Shown here: positions 17,340-24,775 of the stretch, piece after piece
Numbering within the stretch: the first letter of the stretch is position 1
How the letters are laid out: each line of letters opens with the position of its first letter
Source of the DNA: Halolamina sp. CBA1230
GTDB taxonomy: Archaea; Halobacteriota; Halobacteria; Halobacteriales; Haloferacaceae
Reading direction: 5' to 3'
Assembly (NCBI RefSeq): GCF_002025255.2
Contig: NZ_CP054587.1
Location: 1,922,001 to 1,986,000 of the forward strand
DNA length: 64,000 bases
Notes under the pieces: generated by a model
What the model was told of the DNA's origin: nothing
The model's database searches: none
The model's input: only the letters and a program-made list of their open reading frames with translations
Position numbers and translations under genes: made by a program

Positions 17340-18005
17340 ATGTCGCGAATGTACGTCGCGGTGCTGGCAGTGATCCTCCTCGCCGGGCTCTCGGGCTGTG
17401 CCACCGTCTCGGTCACGGCGGAGGTCGATTCGGCGTCAACGATCGAGTCCTACGACATGAACATCTCGACATCGACGACCGTGTACGGGCTCCTCGAGCG
17501 GTCGGCAGAACAAGATGGGTACGACAGTCTTGAGGACGCGATGAGCGCGGGTGGGGCGTTCCCCGAGGAGAAGTTCGAGTACTCCGAAGAGATTAATGGG
17601 CGCGATGCCACCATCAACGTCGAGTTCTCCAATATCAACGCCACGACGTTACCAGGGGTCGCGATCCAAGAAGCGGACGGCGAGCTGGCGTACGAGGATA
17701 CGACGTTCTACAACGCGTCGGCGAGCACTGCTCCGTCCGACGCCGAGATGGGGTCAGAGATGATGTCCGGATTCGTCCTCGAGTACACGCTCGAGATGCC
17801 TGGGGAGATAACGAACTCCACTGCCGATAAGGTCGATGGGAACACGGCGACGTGGACTCGAACAGGAGGCGACGCCTACGACAACACACAGATCGAGGCG
17901 ACGAGTGAGATATCTTCCTCGGTCCTCTCGACCGGGTTCGGAGTGGTACCGGCTGTGGCGGCGCTGCTCGTAATCGGCGGCCTCTACCGTCGCTCTAGCC
18001 GATAG
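17340..18005 (+). CDS. Lipoprotein with C-terminal membrane segment
   Basis: 221 residues. The N-terminus has a signal segment and a lipobox LSGC with Cys20. The mature part begins VSVTAEVDSASTIESYDMN, reminiscent of the LppM/DUF3153 type, and is rich in Asn/Ser/Thr with several N-glycosylation sequons. A hydrophobic segment (about 198-216) followed by YRRSSR would anchor the C-terminus too. A TATA-like GTTTAG lies about 28 bases before the ATG. It is divergent from the Mrr-type gene with a 126-base shared upstream region and may be part of the same cargo. Confidence 0.75.
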   Translation: MSRMYVAVLAVILLAGLSGCATVSVTAEVDSASTIESYDMNISTSTTVYGLLERSAEQDGYDSLEDAMSAGGAFPEEKFEYSEEINGRDATINVEFSNINATTLPGVAIQEADGELAYEDTTFYNASASTAPSDAEMGSEMMSGFVLEYTLEMPGEITNSTADKVDGNTATWTRTGGDAYDNTQIEATSEISSSVLSTGFGVVPAVAALLVIGGLYRRSSR

Positions 18006-18080
18006 TTCGCTGCTGCTGTCGAACCTCTTGTCAGACCCAGTCCGGGACGAACTTCCTCACTCGGCCCGGTCGGCGTCGGA

Positions 18081-18677
18081 TCAGTCTTGGAAACCAGGCC
18101 ATAACCGAAGTTCCTTGGCGATCTCCCGCTGGCGGCCGTTAATCGCATGGCCGGCGTCGAAGGCCGGATTGGCTTTGCGAATAGCCTCCCCGTTGTGTTC
18201 TTCTTCAACCAGAAACCCACGGCCGGCGTCGAAGGTATCCATAGCCGTCCGTCGGTACATGACTGAGAGTGTGGCTTTCTCCTTCAGTAATCGCTCGCGT
18301 CGGTCAGCGTCGACGCCCGGCGCGTACTCCTTCGCCACCTCGCGCATACTCTCAATCAGTTTGTGGACATAGGCTCGCGTATCGGCGTCGAACCGTTCAT
18401 ACGCTTTCTCCCAATCACCGAAGCCGCCGTGGATACGTGAATTGGTGTTCAACTCGGGAGCCCCACCGCCGGCGTTCCCCTCGGCAAAGTCGTTCTCTTC
18501 GAGATAGTCCGTTTCGTCCGGCCCCGTCGACGCCCCGCCGTGGAACCGGCAGCGGGTCCCACCACTCCCCGGCGTTCCCCACCCGGCCGGGAGGGAACAC
18601 GGCTCGCCCCGGTTATTCGTCGCCCCGCAAATGTCTGAATACCGTCCGTCCGTATCGCCCGTTTTCTTGGTGCTCAT
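18081..18677 (-). CDS. Terminase small subunit-like protein (TerS)
   Basis: 198 residues. The N-terminal zinc-finger-like block has Cys in ICGATNNRGEPC and the WGTPGSGGTRCRFHGGA motif (about 16-50), followed by GGGAPELNTNSRIHGGFGD and a helical region. This order (CGA-C, GRC-HGG, GAP-N-N-HG) matches small terminase subunits of haloarchaeal tailed viruses, which recognise viral DNA for packaging. No large terminase is present in the element. It is the last gene of the leftward block; 193 bases separate it from the preceding gene, so it probably has its own promoter. Function by motif only. Confidence 0.6.
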   Translation of the reverse strand: MSTKKTGDTDGRYSDICGATNNRGEPCSLPAGWGTPGSGGTRCRFHGGASTGPDETDYLEENDFAEGNAGGGAPELNTNSRIHGGFGDWEKAYERFDADTRAYVHKLIESMREVAKEYAPGVDADRRERLLKEKATLSVMYRRTAMDTFDAGRGFLVEEEHNGEAIRKANPAFDAGHAINGRQREIAKELRLWPGFQD

Positions 18678-18870
18678 ATTTACTTTGGTAGTTAATCACC
18701 GTCCGTTATGGGGTACGTGTTCGTTCAAAGACTGGCCCGCTGCCACCGATTCACGCCCGATTTTCCCGGCTCAAAACACCGCTGCCGGGGTACGGAAAAT
18801 GGTGACTGTGACTGCGTCTCAGAAGAACCCCTATGCTTCGAGTGGAAAAATACGGTTATCGTCCGGTTTG

Positions 18871-19077
18871 TTATTCTTCCCCGGCTTCTCGGCGTTCGGC
18901 TGCGTGAAGGGTCAATAGACAAAAGACGTGAATCAACCCAAGAACCACAACTGCGTGCGTGCCGTTTACGTTCCCCGTCGCCGCCAAGATCACCACAAGG
19001 AACGTGGCAAGAAGTGTCTCTGCCACGTAAGACCGGAGCTGTGCAACACGTTCAGGCTCCCGCTTGAGGTCGGTCAT
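18871..19077 (-). CDS. Small membrane protein in the replication operon
   Basis: 68 residues with two hydrophobic segments (VAETLLATFLVVILAATG and AVVVLGLIHVFCLLTLHA) and charged ends. Its ATG overlaps the stop codon of the replication gene (TAATG arrangement at 19077), so translation is likely coupled. Not recognised; small membrane proteins in viral or plasmid operons include holin-like and exclusion proteins, but nothing here decides between them. Confidence 0.65.
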   Translation of the reverse strand: MTDLKREPERVAQLRSYVAETLLATFLVVILAATGNVNGTHAVVVLGLIHVFCLLTLHAAERREAGEE

Positions 19078-21536
19078 TAGCTGAAGGACTCAATGCCCGT
19101 GTTTCGTGTGTCGTCGCCGGCGTCGTCGTCGTCGGAAAGCACAGACTCAAGGGATGGAACGTCGCCGGTGAATCCAAGCGCCTTGTAACCGTTCGTCGGC
19201 GTCCCCGTTCCGTGCGGGCGGACGCTTGTGGCGTAACCAACGTTTACAGGAGCGTCGCGGAGTGTTGCGGTGAACTTCCGGCGGCCGATGGGATCTTCCC
19301 CGTTCTCCCGGCACCACGCCTTATACACGTCGTAGGCTTCGCTTGTGGACAAGTTCTCGGCGTCGGGGTCGTTCTCCACGTGGTTCTCAATGAACGCTTC
19401 CACGTTCTCGCCCCACGTTACCCACCGCTTCCGTGTCTCTCCCGTTGGGTCCGAATTGGTGAATCCGCCTTGGTTCACTAACCGACTCCAGCCGTCAATA
19501 GCCCAATTCAACACACCGGATAGGCTCTCGTCGGTGGTAAGGCGGTCCTCCAGTTCGGGGTCCCGTTCGCTGGGTGGGAAGTAGCGGGGGAAGTGAACGA
19601 CAAGCCACCGCCGCCACCATGCCGAGTCTTCGGCGTCCACGTAGTTGCTCACGTCGGGGGTACTGTTGGCTGCATACAGGTGTTTGGCCGTTGGCGTGAA
19701 GGTGAAGCTCTCTTCATACAAGCGACGGCCCTCTACCGTATCGCCCCCGGTCAACTCCTTGAATCTCGCCACGCCTTTCGAGGATAACGCTCCTTCGGAT
19801 AGATCGGCGTGGATGTTCGCAATCGCACCGTGAAGGTCGGCTGTGTGGTTCGGTTCCGACAAGTCGTGAATCGCCTTCGAGCGCGTGTTTCCGCCCCCGA
19901 GCATAGCCCGAACCGTGTTCAATACGGTACTCTTGCCGTTCGCGCCGTCGCCGACAAGGAGTAAGGCACGGTTGAACGGCATTTCTCCACGGTGAAGGGT
20001 GTAGCCGACATATTCCTGAAAGAGTCGAACCTTGTCCGATTCGACCACTTCCCGGATTGTCTCTTCCCACTCTGTTGCCGTGGCTTCAGGATCATACTCC
20101 ACGGGGAGCCGGGTTAGTGCGTAATCCTCTGGTTCAAGCGGCCGGAGTGCGTCCGGGGCGTTTGTCGCCGCTGCCTCAAGGTCGAGAAGCCCGTTCTCCA
20201 CGGCAAGGACCCCGGGGTCAAGGCCCAAGGTATCCCCTTCTACTTCGGCGCGTGGGTCCGACTTGGCTTGTTCCTTTAGTTCGGTGAGAACGTTCTTCCC
20301 GTAGTTGGTGCTCCCGAGCGCCTGTCGTGCGGCGTGGCGGAGTGTTCGCTCCCCTTCCGGAGTCCACACGCCGGCGTCGTAGGCATACAGTCGGCCGGTA
20401 TCCCGGTGGACTCGAAGGTGGAACTCTTCGCTCTCGATAAGCAGATCCCACACTATCGCCGCTTTCTGCCGGTCGCTTAGTCCGTCAATTGCCCCGGAAA
20501 GACTGTCGTAGTCCTCGCTGGCAATCCCGGCGCGTGCGACTACAGCTGTCGGCGAGAGTGAAACGGTGTTACTCGAACTGTCGTCGCCGTCGTCGCCGAC
20601 CCATTCGGGAGGTTCTGTGTGCTCCGGCTCTTCGGTATCTGCCTCCGGGTCGTAGTAGTCCGTAAGCGACTGTTCAGCCGCGTCAAGCGTTCGCTTACGG
20701 TAGTCCTGCCGCTCTTCCCACTTCTCCCGTGCCAATCCGGATTGTCCGAACAGTTGTTCGGCACGGGTTCGGTCGCCGCCGGTCCAGAAGAGTAACTGTC
20801 GGCACAGGTGATAATCTGCTTTACTGTGGTCGTTCCCATATTCCGATGTATCCCCACGCCATAAGCGGGCGAACTCGTCGCCGTGTGCGGCGTTCTTCGC
20901 CTTCTCAAGTAGCTCTTGGTCCGATAGGTCTACCGGCTCGCTCGGGGCGCTAATGTCACTCTCCCCCGCCGTGTCGTCGTTCTCGGCGTCTGTGACATAC
21001 TCGGCGTGAACATCCCGGAGTGAATCGTTCCGTTGGTTCACCGACTCCGGCGTGCCGTCGACGTGATCGCCAGTTACGGTGAAGAACCGGCTCCGGTCGT
21101 ATATCTCCACGCCGCCCTTCCGGTTGCCACCTTCAGGGAGAATCCCGTGGATATACACGTGGTAGCCGGTGCCGGAAGGGGATACTTCGGTAAAGGAATC
21201 CAGCCGATTGATTATGTCTTCGGCCCACGGTTCCGCTTCCTCTGTTTCGGGATCGCGAGCGTCGTCTAAGTCCACACCAACGAGAGTATCCTCCGGCGTG
21301 AACACGAAGCCAAGTCCGTTCGACTCCACGCGAGCGCCGTCCTCTGCCTCCCGCGCCTGCTCGAAGGTAGTCCACGAATCGGGGTCTGTCGCCGACGCAT
21401 AGCTCCCTGTCGCTGGATCTACCGGGACTTTCGTTGGCTTGTCCTGCCCTTCACGGTCTTCTTCACGCCAGCAAATCCATTGGTCCCGTTCCGCGAGCGT
21501 CGACGGAACCGATAGGGCGGTAGTCTGCGTGCTCAT
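19077..21536 (-). CDS. PrimPol / D5-like SF3 helicase replication protein
   Basis: 819 residues. Residues about 10-190 resemble an archaeo-eukaryotic PrimPol: an N-terminal KPTKVPVDPATG strand, the metal-binding LVGVDLDDARD (about 95-105), SPSGTGYHVYIHG (about 126-138) and RFFTVTGDHV. A D5_N-type helical region follows, then an SF3 helicase with Walker A GDGANGKST (near 530) and Walker B-like IANIHADLSEG, sensor residues in HLYAANSTPD, and a C-terminal winged helix. Such proteins start and unwind replication of plasmids and viruses. The gene starts one base after the stop of the zinc-finger gene. It marks the element as able to replicate on its own. Confidence 0.9.
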   Translation of the reverse strand: MSTQTTALSVPSTLAERDQWICWREEDREGQDKPTKVPVDPATGSYASATDPDSWTTFEQAREAEDGARVESNGLGFVFTPEDTLVGVDLDDARDPETEEAEPWAEDIINRLDSFTEVSPSGTGYHVYIHGILPEGGNRKGGVEIYDRSRFFTVTGDHVDGTPESVNQRNDSLRDVHAEYVTDAENDDTAGESDISAPSEPVDLSDQELLEKAKNAAHGDEFARLWRGDTSEYGNDHSKADYHLCRQLLFWTGGDRTRAEQLFGQSGLAREKWEERQDYRKRTLDAAEQSLTDYYDPEADTEEPEHTEPPEWVGDDGDDSSSNTVSLSPTAVVARAGIASEDYDSLSGAIDGLSDRQKAAIVWDLLIESEEFHLRVHRDTGRLYAYDAGVWTPEGERTLRHAARQALGSTNYGKNVLTELKEQAKSDPRAEVEGDTLGLDPGVLAVENGLLDLEAAATNAPDALRPLEPEDYALTRLPVEYDPEATATEWEETIREVVESDKVRLFQEYVGYTLHRGEMPFNRALLLVGDGANGKSTVLNTVRAMLGGGNTRSKAIHDLSEPNHTADLHGAIANIHADLSEGALSSKGVARFKELTGGDTVEGRRLYEESFTFTPTAKHLYAANSTPDVSNYVDAEDSAWWRRWLVVHFPRYFPPSERDPELEDRLTTDESLSGVLNWAIDGWSRLVNQGGFTNSDPTGETRKRWVTWGENVEAFIENHVENDPDAENLSTSEAYDVYKAWCRENGEDPIGRRKFTATLRDAPVNVGYATSVRPHGTGTPTNGYKALGFTGDVPSLESVLSDDDDAGDDTRNTGIESFS

Positions 21537-21537
21537 T

Positions 21538-21711
21538 CTACACTCCCCCGTAGCTGCGAGCGTGTTCTTGGCACAGAGCTACGCCGTTCTGCGAGGTATG
21601 AGCAGGTCCCCAACACCGGCCACAATACCGCCTGTCGGAATTGTTAATATCTTCTAGAACGTTATTAACAACCGACGGCTGGGACCGTCGCCCTCTCTCC
21701 TCTCCGCTCAT
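21538..21711 (-). CDS. 57-residue zinc-finger protein
   Basis: A gene too short for usual calling. MSGEERGRRSQPSVVNN starts it; the C-terminal half has CGRC and CQEH with 14 residues between, fitting one zinc finger (C-C-C-H). It ends one base before the ATG of the replication gene, and its own ATG overlaps the stop of the gene upstream (ATGA at 21708-21711), so all three are translationally coupled. This arrangement is the main evidence that it is real. A DNA-binding accessory to replication is a guess. Confidence 0.7.
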   Translation of the reverse strand: MSGEERGRRSQPSVVNNVLEDINNSDRRYCGRCWGPAHTSQNGVALCQEHARSYGGV

Positions 21712-21842
21712 TCGTCCGCCACCTCCAGTAGCGCCTCGGCAAGCTGATTACACGGGAGGTCCGACTCCGCGAGATCCGCAAGGTCTTCACGTCGATTATT
21801 GATTTTGCCTTTACAACTGTCAGATTGCGTATTAACTGCCAT
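21708..21842 (-). CDS. 44-residue micro-protein at the head of the replication operon
   Basis: Starts MAVNTQSDSCKGKINNRR and ends LAEALLEVADE; helical, acidic C-terminal half, two cysteines. Not recognised. Supported by an exact ATGA overlap with the next gene, by leucine/aspartate-rich haloarchaeal composition, and by position 126 bases downstream of the ribbon-helix-helix gene on the same strand. Confidence 0.55.
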   Translation of the reverse strand: MAVNTQSDSCKGKINNRREDLADLAESDLPCNQLAEALLEVADE

Positions 21843-21865
21843 TATTAGGATTGAGCGAGAAATGA

Positions 21866-21894
21866 CAGTTGCGTCCGAACTCAAGACGCAACTG
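21866..21894. promoter_or_regulatory. 10-bp perfect inverted repeat before the replication operon
   Basis: CAGTTGCGTC at 21866-21875 and its exact complement GACGCAACTG at 21885-21894 with a 9-base loop. It lies 24 bases upstream of the first gene of the replication operon and downstream of the ribbon-helix-helix gene, so it could be that regulator's operator, a terminator between the two, or an origin element. A smaller hairpin CCCG TTTG CGGG is at about 21939-21950. Confidence 0.5.
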
Positions 21895-21967
21895 AACTAC
21901 CCGCCGGGGGGACACTCCTACCAAGAAGCAGAACCCCCGTTTGCGGGATTTAGCGTTACTCGAAGAA

Positions 21968-22096
21968 TTATGCATCCAGCATTTCGTCCGGTAGGTGCTC
22001 CTCAAGAACGTCCTCGTAGGAACGCCCCGGACCCTTCGCTTCCCACAGCTTGTTTCGTAGTTCGGTGCTAACCTGAATCGTAGTCTTGTCAGTCAT
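21968..22096 (-). CDS. 42-residue ribbon-helix-helix-type protein
   Basis: MTDKTTIQVSTELRNKL then SYEDVLEEHLPDEMLDA: a beta-strand (TTIQVS) followed by two helices, the plan of CopG/RHH regulators and of haloarchaeal antitoxin-like VapB proteins. The pattern of a PGRSYEDVL helix is common in haloarchaeal RHH proteins. No toxin (PIN domain) gene follows, so a repressor controlling the element's replication or integrase genes is more likely. Below usual length cut-offs, but start, stop and composition are clean. Confidence 0.7.
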   Translation of the reverse strand: MTDKTTIQVSTELRNKLWEAKGPGRSYEDVLEEHLPDEMLDA

Positions 22097-22523
22097 AGTT
22101 TCTTGATTTTTGAGATAGTTGAGTAGCTACCCATGTTTCGGTTCCAAGAGGTCACAGTTGGAACACCGCGGGGCTGTCGCCAGTCCCCTTCCCACAACCG
22201 TCATGTGGCACCTGCGATACAACACCACTTTCCTTCCGAACTTATCACACGGTTTCGTGGGTTCTACTCCACGGCATCACCTATAGCCCGTAGTGGGGAG
22301 GTGTCCCGGTTTGCCGGACGTTCAGACGAAGGGGCGGACCTCATCCCGCCTCCACGAACAAGTCAGGATAGGTGTGGCCCTGACTATTTACCAAAAGAAA
22401 GGAGCGAACGCCGTTGGGTGGAGGTCCGGGGTGTGTTACGTTCTACTCTATCATTCGCTAGCGTATTTAAGTTTCCGGTGCCATAGGATAGTGGACAGAT
22501 AGGACATAAAGCAAGAGGAAGAG
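22097..22523. other. 427-base region between integrase and RHH gene, no gene supported
   Basis: No frame with protein-like composition was found on either strand; a 117-codon plus-strand frame is Arg/Ser/Pro-rich and lacks a start context. The region contains a small stem (GTCAGG 22362-22367 with CCTGAC 22379-22384) and a promoter-like site near 22470. It may hold the element's origin of replication, a long 5' leader or a non-coding RNA. Confidence 0.4.
22462..22480 (-). promoter_or_regulatory. Candidate promoter for the leftward operon
   Basis: Read on the minus strand, CCGGAAACTTAAATAC fits a BRE plus TATA box of archaeal promoters. Transcription would start near 22437 and run left, giving an approximately 340-base leader before the RHH gene. 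The TATA is nearly symmetrical, so rightward use (antisense to the integrase end) is also possible. Confidence 0.4.
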
Positions 22524-23885
22524 CTATTCGTTCAGCTTCTCAATGACCTTCGCCTTTAGGTCGGGGTCCTCATCCGCTTCTTCCAGCAGTTCATCGAGCA
22601 CTTGCACCTTCTCCACCTGTTCCATGTCCTCCGCCTCTTGGTAGGAGTCACGGACTTGTTCGTCCGCCTCTTCCATCGCTTTCTTGGCGTCCGGCGTGAA
22701 CTCCAGCCCACACCACGGGCAAAGCTTCGCGTTCGCCGGCGGACTATCACCACACCTCGGGCATACCTCAGGAGTTAGCTCGCTCTCGGGATCTTCCGTT
22801 TCCAAGTCGAAAGCGTCCCGCGCTTCACGGATATGGTCGCTATCCTTCAGGTGGCTGTAGGTGCTTTCCATTACGGAACTCTCCGGCGCGTGGCCGATTT
22901 GGTGTTTGATTGCGGATTCATCCATCCCGCGCCGGAGTGCGATTGTCACGAAGTTATGCCGGAGTGCGTGGGGGTGGGTGGGTTTGCTCTCGATTGACGG
23001 CACCTCTTCGGCCGCCCGCTTGGACAGACGCCCCACAATCGCCCCGATAGTCGTGGGATCTAACATCGTATGCGGGTCGGGACCGGCGAACTTCGGCCGC
23101 CCGACGAACACGTAGGCGTCACCGTCGTTCGGGGCCGGGTGTTCAGTTTCGAGGTATTGCTTTACCGTCGCCGACGACAGGAGTAGGTCACGCCACTTGC
23201 CGTTTTCCTCGGCTGCCTTCAGTCCCTCTACGTCTTCGTTTAGCCTGAATCGGTCGTTTTCCAAGTCCAAGTCCTTGATCCGGAGGGTCCGCGTGGCGGT
23301 GTTTCGCTGGCCGGTGTAAAGGAGAAAGTCAAACAGCGCCTTGTCACGCATACAGTTGGCTGCTTCTCGAATTGCCTGAATCTCGTCCCGCTCCAGCATC
23401 TCCGCCGGGTCGACCCCCTTCTCTTCGGTCGTGAACATCTTGATGTTCTCGGGATCTACTCCGGCGTCATCAAAGACGTAGTAGAACTGTCGAAGGGCGT
23501 TCTGGTACACACGAAGCGTCCCTTTGGACAGTCCGCCGTCCTTGACGTTCTCCACGTCGCCGTCAAAGAACGCCTGCATAAGCGCGTTAAGCTCGTCTGC
23601 AGACGTGTCAGTAAACGCCACGTGGGGAGCAATCTTCTTCAGAGCAGAAAGGTAGTTCTTCAGGGTCGTCGGCGACTTGCTCTTTTGCCCCTCCGGAGTA
23701 TCCTCCAGCATATTGTCCTGCTCGTAGGCGTTCGCCATTTGGAGAATCCGGTCGGCGTCGTCGGGGTCCTCGTAGGGCGGGAAATACTCTTCACGCCCGT
23801 TCCACACTTCGTAGGTCCCGCCGTTCCGATGTTCCTTCACACGACTCCTTGTGTCGGCGTACTGCTGGGGGTAGTCCCGCGCCAT
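22524..23885 (-). CDS. Tyrosine recombinase/integrase with C-terminal zinc ribbon
   Basis: 453 residues. An N-terminal SAM-like core-binding domain (about 65-160) is followed by the catalytic domain with Arg in LLYTGQRNTATRTLRI, Lys in NGKWRDLLLS, the HxxR box in HPHALRHNFVT, the His in HQIGHAPES, and the nucleophile Tyr in STYSHL. After the domain comes a zinc ribbon CPRCG and CPWCG (about 379-400) and an acidic helical tail, an arrangement frequent in haloarchaeal element integrases. It lies 55 bases from the right attachment core and should catalyse insertion into and excision from msrA. Confidence 0.93.
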   Translation of the reverse strand: MARDYPQQYADTRSRVKEHRNGGTYEVWNGREEYFPPYEDPDDADRILQMANAYEQDNMLEDTPEGQKSKSPTTLKNYLSALKKIAPHVAFTDTSADELNALMQAFFDGDVENVKDGGLSKGTLRVYQNALRQFYYVFDDAGVDPENIKMFTTEEKGVDPAEMLERDEIQAIREAANCMRDKALFDFLLYTGQRNTATRTLRIKDLDLENDRFRLNEDVEGLKAAEENGKWRDLLLSSATVKQYLETEHPAPNDGDAYVFVGRPKFAGPDPHTMLDPTTIGAIVGRLSKRAAEEVPSIESKPTHPHALRHNFVTIALRRGMDESAIKHQIGHAPESSVMESTYSHLKDSDHIREARDAFDLETEDPESELTPEVCPRCGDSPPANAKLCPWCGLEFTPDAKKAMEEADEQVRDSYQEAEDMEQVEKVQVLDELLEEADEDPDLKAKVIEKLNE

Positions 23886-23907
23886 ACTCTCACCACGGGC
23901 GGCCAGC

Positions 23908-23922
23908 GATAAAGTATTTTGG
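23908..23922 (-). promoter_or_regulatory. Integrase promoter
   Basis: On the minus strand CCAAAATACTTTATC is an AT-rich BRE/TATA about 26 bases before the integrase ATG, so the transcript would be leaderless. Because the promoter is between the attachment core and the gene, it stays with the element after excision. Confidence 0.5.
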
Positions 23923-23939
23923 TAGGCAACACCGGCTTT

Positions 23940-23948
23940 CTTCGAGAA
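23940..23948 (+). other. Putative right attachment core (attR)
   Basis: Second copy of CTTCGAGAA. Sequence to the right reads in frame as the native MsrA tail, and to the left as element DNA with lower GC. See the left core at 15521. Confidence 0.55.
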
Positions 23949-24036
23949 AAACCCCGACGACGCCTACTGTTCGATACACGCCCAGCCGAAGATCGAGAAG
24001 GTCCGCGAGACGTTCGAGGAGAAGGCACAGGCCTGA
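23941..24036 (+). pseudogene. msrA: Displaced native 3' end of msrA
   Basis: 31 codons in frame followed by TGA: FEKNPDDAYCSIHAQPK, then IEKVRETFEEKAQA. This matches the normal C-terminus of MsrA better than the tail now attached to the gene (resolving-Cys region DAYC, and the closing KVRE-F helix). It has no start of its own. It converges on the HAD gene at 24048 as msrA would have done before insertion, which fixes the ancestral gene order. Confidence 0.85.
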
Positions 24037-24047
24037 GGCGACGGCGT

Positions 24048-24695
24048 TCAGCCCGCAAGCCGCCCGAGCAGTTCTTCCCGCAGTTCCGCACTCCCCGCAC
24101 AGACCACGTCACACGCCGAGAGGTCCGTCTCCGCGTTGTGGTCGACGCGGTAGCCGATCACCGTCGTTCCCGCCCGGTCGGCCGCGAGCGTGCCGTTCCG
24201 TGAGTCCTCGATAGCCACACAATCCGCCGGATCGACGTCGAGGCGGTCGGCGGCCGCCTCGTAGATCGCCGGTTCGGGCTTCCCCGGTCCGTCGACCTCG
24301 TCGTTCGAGAGAACGAGGTCGAACTCGAGGTCGAAGCGGTCGAGCACGTACCCCATCCACGTCGGCGGCGAGGAGGAGACGAGGCCGACCGGAACCCCGG
24401 CGTCGCGGGCCGCCGCCCGAACCGCGGGGAAGCAGTCGAGCAGGTCGACCTTCTCGCGGTAGACGGTCTCGGCCGCCTCGTCGTACAGGTCGACGAACTC
24501 GGCTTTCGAGACCCGCGTCCCGTAGTTCGCGTCGAGGTAGTCGTAGATTTCGCGGTACGGCATCCCCGTGATCTCGTCGAGATCGGGCAGCTCGCCGTCG
24601 AGCACCTGCGGGAGCAGCTCCTCCCGCTCGGCGGGGTGCCAGTACGTCTCGGAGTCGACGACGACCCCGTCCATGTCGAACAGCAGCGCGTCCAT
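24048..24695 (-). CDS. HAD-superfamily hydrolase (beta-phosphoglucomutase/phosphatase type)
   Basis: 215 residues. Motif I DMDGVVVDSE (about 7-16) with nucleophile Asp7, motif II SSS near 107, motif III Lys in GPGKPEPAIY, and motif IV IEDSRNG near 163. The helical cap between motifs I and II is of the C1 type, as in phosphoglycolate phosphatases and beta-phosphoglucomutases. The exact sugar-phosphate substrate is not determinable. Confidence 0.88.
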   Translation of the reverse strand: MDALLFDMDGVVVDSETYWHPAEREELLPQVLDGELPDLDEITGMPYREIYDYLDANYGTRVSKAEFVDLYDEAAETVYREKVDLLDCFPAVRAAARDAGVPVGLVSSSPPTWMGYVLDRFDLEFDLVLSNDEVDGPGKPEPAIYEAAADRLDVDPADCVAIEDSRNGTLAADRAGTTVIGYRVDHNAETDLSACDVVCAGSAELREELLGRLAG

Positions 24696-24775
24696 GGGTG
24701 CCGTACCGTTGCTCGCGCCATCGTGTTTGGGGTTTCGCGCCGACGCTCAAGGCCGATGCCGGGACCACTCCGCGC

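Larger units (their letters stand above)
15521..23948. mobile_element. Integrated element in the 3' end of msrA (capsid-less, satellite-like)
   Basis: About 8.4 kb bounded by the two copies of CTTCGAGAA. It carries an integrase next to the right end, a small regulator, a coupled operon of micro-genes with a PrimPol/SF3-helicase, a small membrane protein, a terminase-small-subunit-like gene, an Mrr-type nuclease and a lipoprotein. No major capsid, portal, protease, large terminase or tail gene is visible. Most of it (18.0-23.9 kb) has clearly lower GC than the flanks, while 15.96-18.0 kb is closer to host composition and may be a later cargo insertion. The alternatives are a defective provirus, an integrative plasmid, or a satellite. 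Confidence 0.8.

Noticed and set aside
22138-22215. 25-codon minus-strand frame with a CSNC motif upstream of the RHH gene
   Set aside because: Too short, with a single Cys pair and no coupling to a neighbour; not enough to call.
22133-22486. 117-codon plus-strand frame in the element
   Set aside because: No recognisable start context, Arg/Ser/Pro/His-rich, and spans a stem and a promoter-like site.
15594-24010. 16-bp identity (15594-15609 and 23995-24010) as the attachment core
   Set aside because: It is longer than CTTCGAGAA but lies inside homologous MsrA tails. Placing the crossover there would make the AT-rich left tail native and the GC-rich right tail foreign, opposite to composition.
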